Positions 5,829 through 6,912 of a DNA stretch of 6,912 bases are shown one piece after another. Origin of the DNA: Bacteroidales bacterium UBA2714 (GTDB lineage: Bacteria; Bacteroidota; Bacteroidia; Bacteroidales; P3). A model generated the notes under the pieces. That model saw only the letters and a program-made list of their open reading frames with translations, had not been told where the DNA came from and ran no database searches. A program made the position numbers and the translations under genes. The stretch spans positions 1-6,912 of the forward strand of contig DEKU01000059.1 of NCBI GenBank assembly GCA_002354035.1. Direction: 5' to 3'. Each line of letters opens with the position of its first letter. Positions within the stretch are counted from its first letter, which is position 1.

Positions 5829-6326
5829 ATGGAACAGAATCAAGACCCCCAAACCACCTTCCGCCCCATGAGGCGGTTCAAACAACAGCTCACCCACGAC
5901 GAATGCATCGCCATCCTCCAGTCCCAACCCCGCGGCATCCTGGCCGTGCTGGGCGACGGCGGCTACCCCTACACCGTCCCCCTCGACTTCCTCTACCGCG
6001 ACGGCCGCCTCTATTTCCACTGCGCCAAAGAAGGACACAAACTCGACGCCATCCGCTCCTGCAACAAAGCCTCCTTCTGTGTGCTGACCGACGGCGTCAA
6101 AGAACCCTCCAGCTGGTGGTACCACTTCGACAGCGTCATCTGCTTCGGCCGCGTGCACATCGTGGACAACCCCTCCCTGAAAGACTCCCTCCTGCGGATG
6201 CTCGGAGCCAAATACTTCCCCCAGGGCTACGACCTCGAAGCCGACATGGCCCAGAACGCACCCCGCGCCGAAGTGCTCGAACTGCAAATCGAACACCTCA
6301 GCGGCAAACGCGTCAAAGAGAAGTGA
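5829..6326 (+). CDS. Pyridoxamine 5'-phosphate oxidase (PNPOx) family protein, NimA-like flavoprotein
   Basis: The 165-aa protein fits the split-barrel FMN-binding group related to nitroimidazole-resistance (Nim) proteins. Diagnostic segments are FRPMRRFKQQL (11-21), RGILAVLGDGGYPYTVPLDFLY (35-56), GRLYFHCAKEGHKLDAI (59-75) and ASFCVLTD (81-88). The C-terminal part holds FGRVHIVDN (106-114) and the helical DSLLRMLGAKYFP (119-131). The group binds FMN as a dimer and reduces small substrates. Nim members can reduce 5-nitroimidazole drugs, but many chromosomal relatives have no shown drug activity, so resistance should not be assumed. His70 in EGHK is the conserved His of this segment. The start at 5829 is favoured because relatives carry a short segment ending in FRxMRR before the core; Met14 (5868) is the alternative. 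Codons end strongly in C. No convincing TAnnTTTG promoter was seen upstream. Confidence 0.88.
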   Translation: MEQNQDPQTTFRPMRRFKQQLTHDECIAILQSQPRGILAVLGDGGYPYTVPLDFLYRDGRLYFHCAKEGHKLDAIRSCNKASFCVLTDGVKEPSSWWYHFDSVICFGRVHIVDNPSLKDSLLRMLGAKYFPQGYDLEADMAQNAPRAEVLELQIEHLSGKRVKEK

Positions 6327-6333
6327 CCCCTCC

Positions 6334-6355
6334 GACGGCCCCACCATAGGCCGTC
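6334..6355 (+). terminator. Hairpin after the PNPOx-family gene (possible terminator)
   Basis: GACGGCC (6334-6340) and GGCCGTC (6349-6355) form a perfect 7-bp GC-rich stem around an 8-nt loop, starting 8 nt after the TGA stop. It is followed by a C-rich stretch and not by a U-tract. It may stabilise the 3' end or assist termination, but it is not a standard intrinsic terminator. Confidence 0.4.
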
Positions 6356-6469
6356 CACCCCCTTCGACAAAAAGTCCGGACAAACGACAAACCCCGAATC
6401 CAGACATCCCACAAACCCCAAATCTGCAAGTCCACGAACCTATTTTTCCACTCTTTCAAAAAAAAATAG

Positions 6470-6477
6470 TACCTTTG
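6470..6477 (+). promoter_or_regulatory. -7 promoter element of the alpha/beta hydrolase gene
   Basis: TACCTTTG followed by CAA is a perfect TAnnTTTG element. Predicted transcription starts near 6482-6484, which leaves a leader of about 20 nt before the ATG at 6504. The -33 region (about 6443-6450) is T rich but has no clean TTTG, so the upstream half is weak. An A-run (6458-6466) separates the two. Confidence 0.65.
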
Positions 6478-6503
6478 CAATTCAATTCAAACGCACATTG
6501 CTC

Positions 6504-6912
6504 ATGAAACGAATCGCATTGCTCATACTCTTATTGTCGTCTATTCCGGCTCTGAGCCAAACCCTTACCGCCTACCGCAACACCGTCGACAACGCCTACA
6601 ACTTCTGGCTTTCCACCCCCGTCGACTACGACTCGCTCCACTCCGACAAGCCCGTCATCCTCTTCCTCCACGGTGCCAGCCTGTGCGGCCACAACCTCGA
6701 GCGCGTCCGCCGCTACGGCCCACTCCACGCCTTGGCCATGGGCCGCCAAATCGACGCCCTCATCATCGCACCCCAAAACCCCGGCGGGGCCTGGAACCCC
6801 ACCAAGATAAACAACATCGTCGACTGGGTTTTCGACCACTACGCCGCCGACACCAACCGCCTCTACGTCCTCGGCATGAGCCTGGGCGGCTACGGCACGA
6901 TGGACTTCTGCG
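6504..6912 (+). CDS. Exported alpha/beta hydrolase (esterase-like), 3' end outside the window
   Basis: The frame is open from ATG 6504 to the window edge and gives 136 residues. It begins with a signal peptide (MKRIALLILLLSSIPALSQ, cleaved near residue 19). Typical alpha/beta-hydrolase parts follow: the strand and oxyanion-hole segment VILFLHGAS (51-59), the strand ALIIAPQNPGGAW (85-97), and the nucleophile elbow LGMSLGG (123-129), which fits GxSxG with Ser126 as nucleophile. The spacing resembles the phospholipase/carboxylesterase and PHB-depolymerase-like esterases of Bacteroidota. The catalytic Asp and His would lie beyond the edge. The enzyme should act in the periplasm or outside the cell, and its substrate cannot be told. 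Codons end strongly in C, as in the PNPOx gene. It has its own promoter and looks like a separate unit. Confidence 0.88.
   Translation, partial: MKRIALLILLLSSIPALSQTLTAYRNTVDNAYNFWLSTPVDYDSLHSDKPVILFLHGASLCGHNLERVRRYGPLHALAMGRQIDALIIAPQNPGGAWNPTKINNIVDWVFDHYAADTNRLYVLGMSLGGYGTMDFC

Noticed and set aside
5778..6407. Open frame of 209 codons on the minus strand opposite the PNPOx-family gene
   Set aside because: Its Gly/Val/Glu/Ala-rich composition is the usual mirror of a C-ending-codon gene. It has no domain, and the plus-strand gene is recognisable along its whole length.
1..6912. Mobile element, CRISPR array, tRNA or toxin-antitoxin pair
   Set aside because: I looked for transposase-like proteins, terminal inverted repeats, regularly spaced direct repeats and cloverleaf-like segments, and found none. 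The genes form ordinary envelope and enzyme families in intact frames.

Overview
The window looks like a piece of a Bacteroidales (phylum Bacteroidota) chromosome. Three independent signals support this: promoters of the Bacteroidota type (TTTG or TTG, 19 nt, then TAnnTTTG), a secreted protein with a C-terminal type IX secretion (T9SS) sorting domain, and a TonB-receptor-like outer-membrane barrel with an N-terminal carboxypeptidase-regulatory-like domain. Nothing in the sequence fixes the genus. I see no insertion sequence, CRISPR array, phage gene, or tRNA gene, and no mature rRNA sequence.

Layout. Positions 1-446 carry no protein gene. They hold a leftward consensus promoter (about 104-134) whose transcript leaves the window at the left edge, a second near-consensus leftward promoter (about 332-362), a small hairpin (274-290), and a larger hairpin (395-428) that is the likely terminator of the operon to its right. 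Positions 447-4990 are a tight four-gene leftward operon. In transcription order it contains a small TIGR04076-family protein, an 841-aa outer-membrane beta-barrel/TonB-receptor-like protein, an exported rhodanese and a T9SS-exported YD-repeat-like protein. The gaps are 17, 9 and 6 nt. One promoter lies so close to the first ATG that the mRNA is probably leaderless. Positions 5149-5610 (or to 5679) encode an exported DUF2147 protein, also leftward, with its own promoter. Rightward genes follow: a NimA-like FMN-binding/PNPOx-family protein (5829-6326), and the first 136 codons of an exported alpha/beta hydrolase (6504 to the window edge).

How the genes may work together. The operon combines one apparently cytoplasmic protein, one outer-membrane protein, one exported sulfurtransferase-like protein and one predicted surface or secreted protein, so it spans most compartments of the envelope. 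The substrate or signal cannot be read from the sequence. The DUF2147, PNPOx and hydrolase genes appear to be separate single-gene units. The + strand is C-rich relative to G under genes of both orientations, which suggests a replication-strand bias with the leftward genes on the leading strand.

The most unusual items are the composition of the four-gene operon, its predicted leaderless start, and the leftward promoter at the left edge, which is followed by at least 100 nt without a usable ORF and resembles an rRNA-operon leader. I found no clear evidence of a wholly new system. All family names are from recognition of sequence patterns and were not checked against a database.
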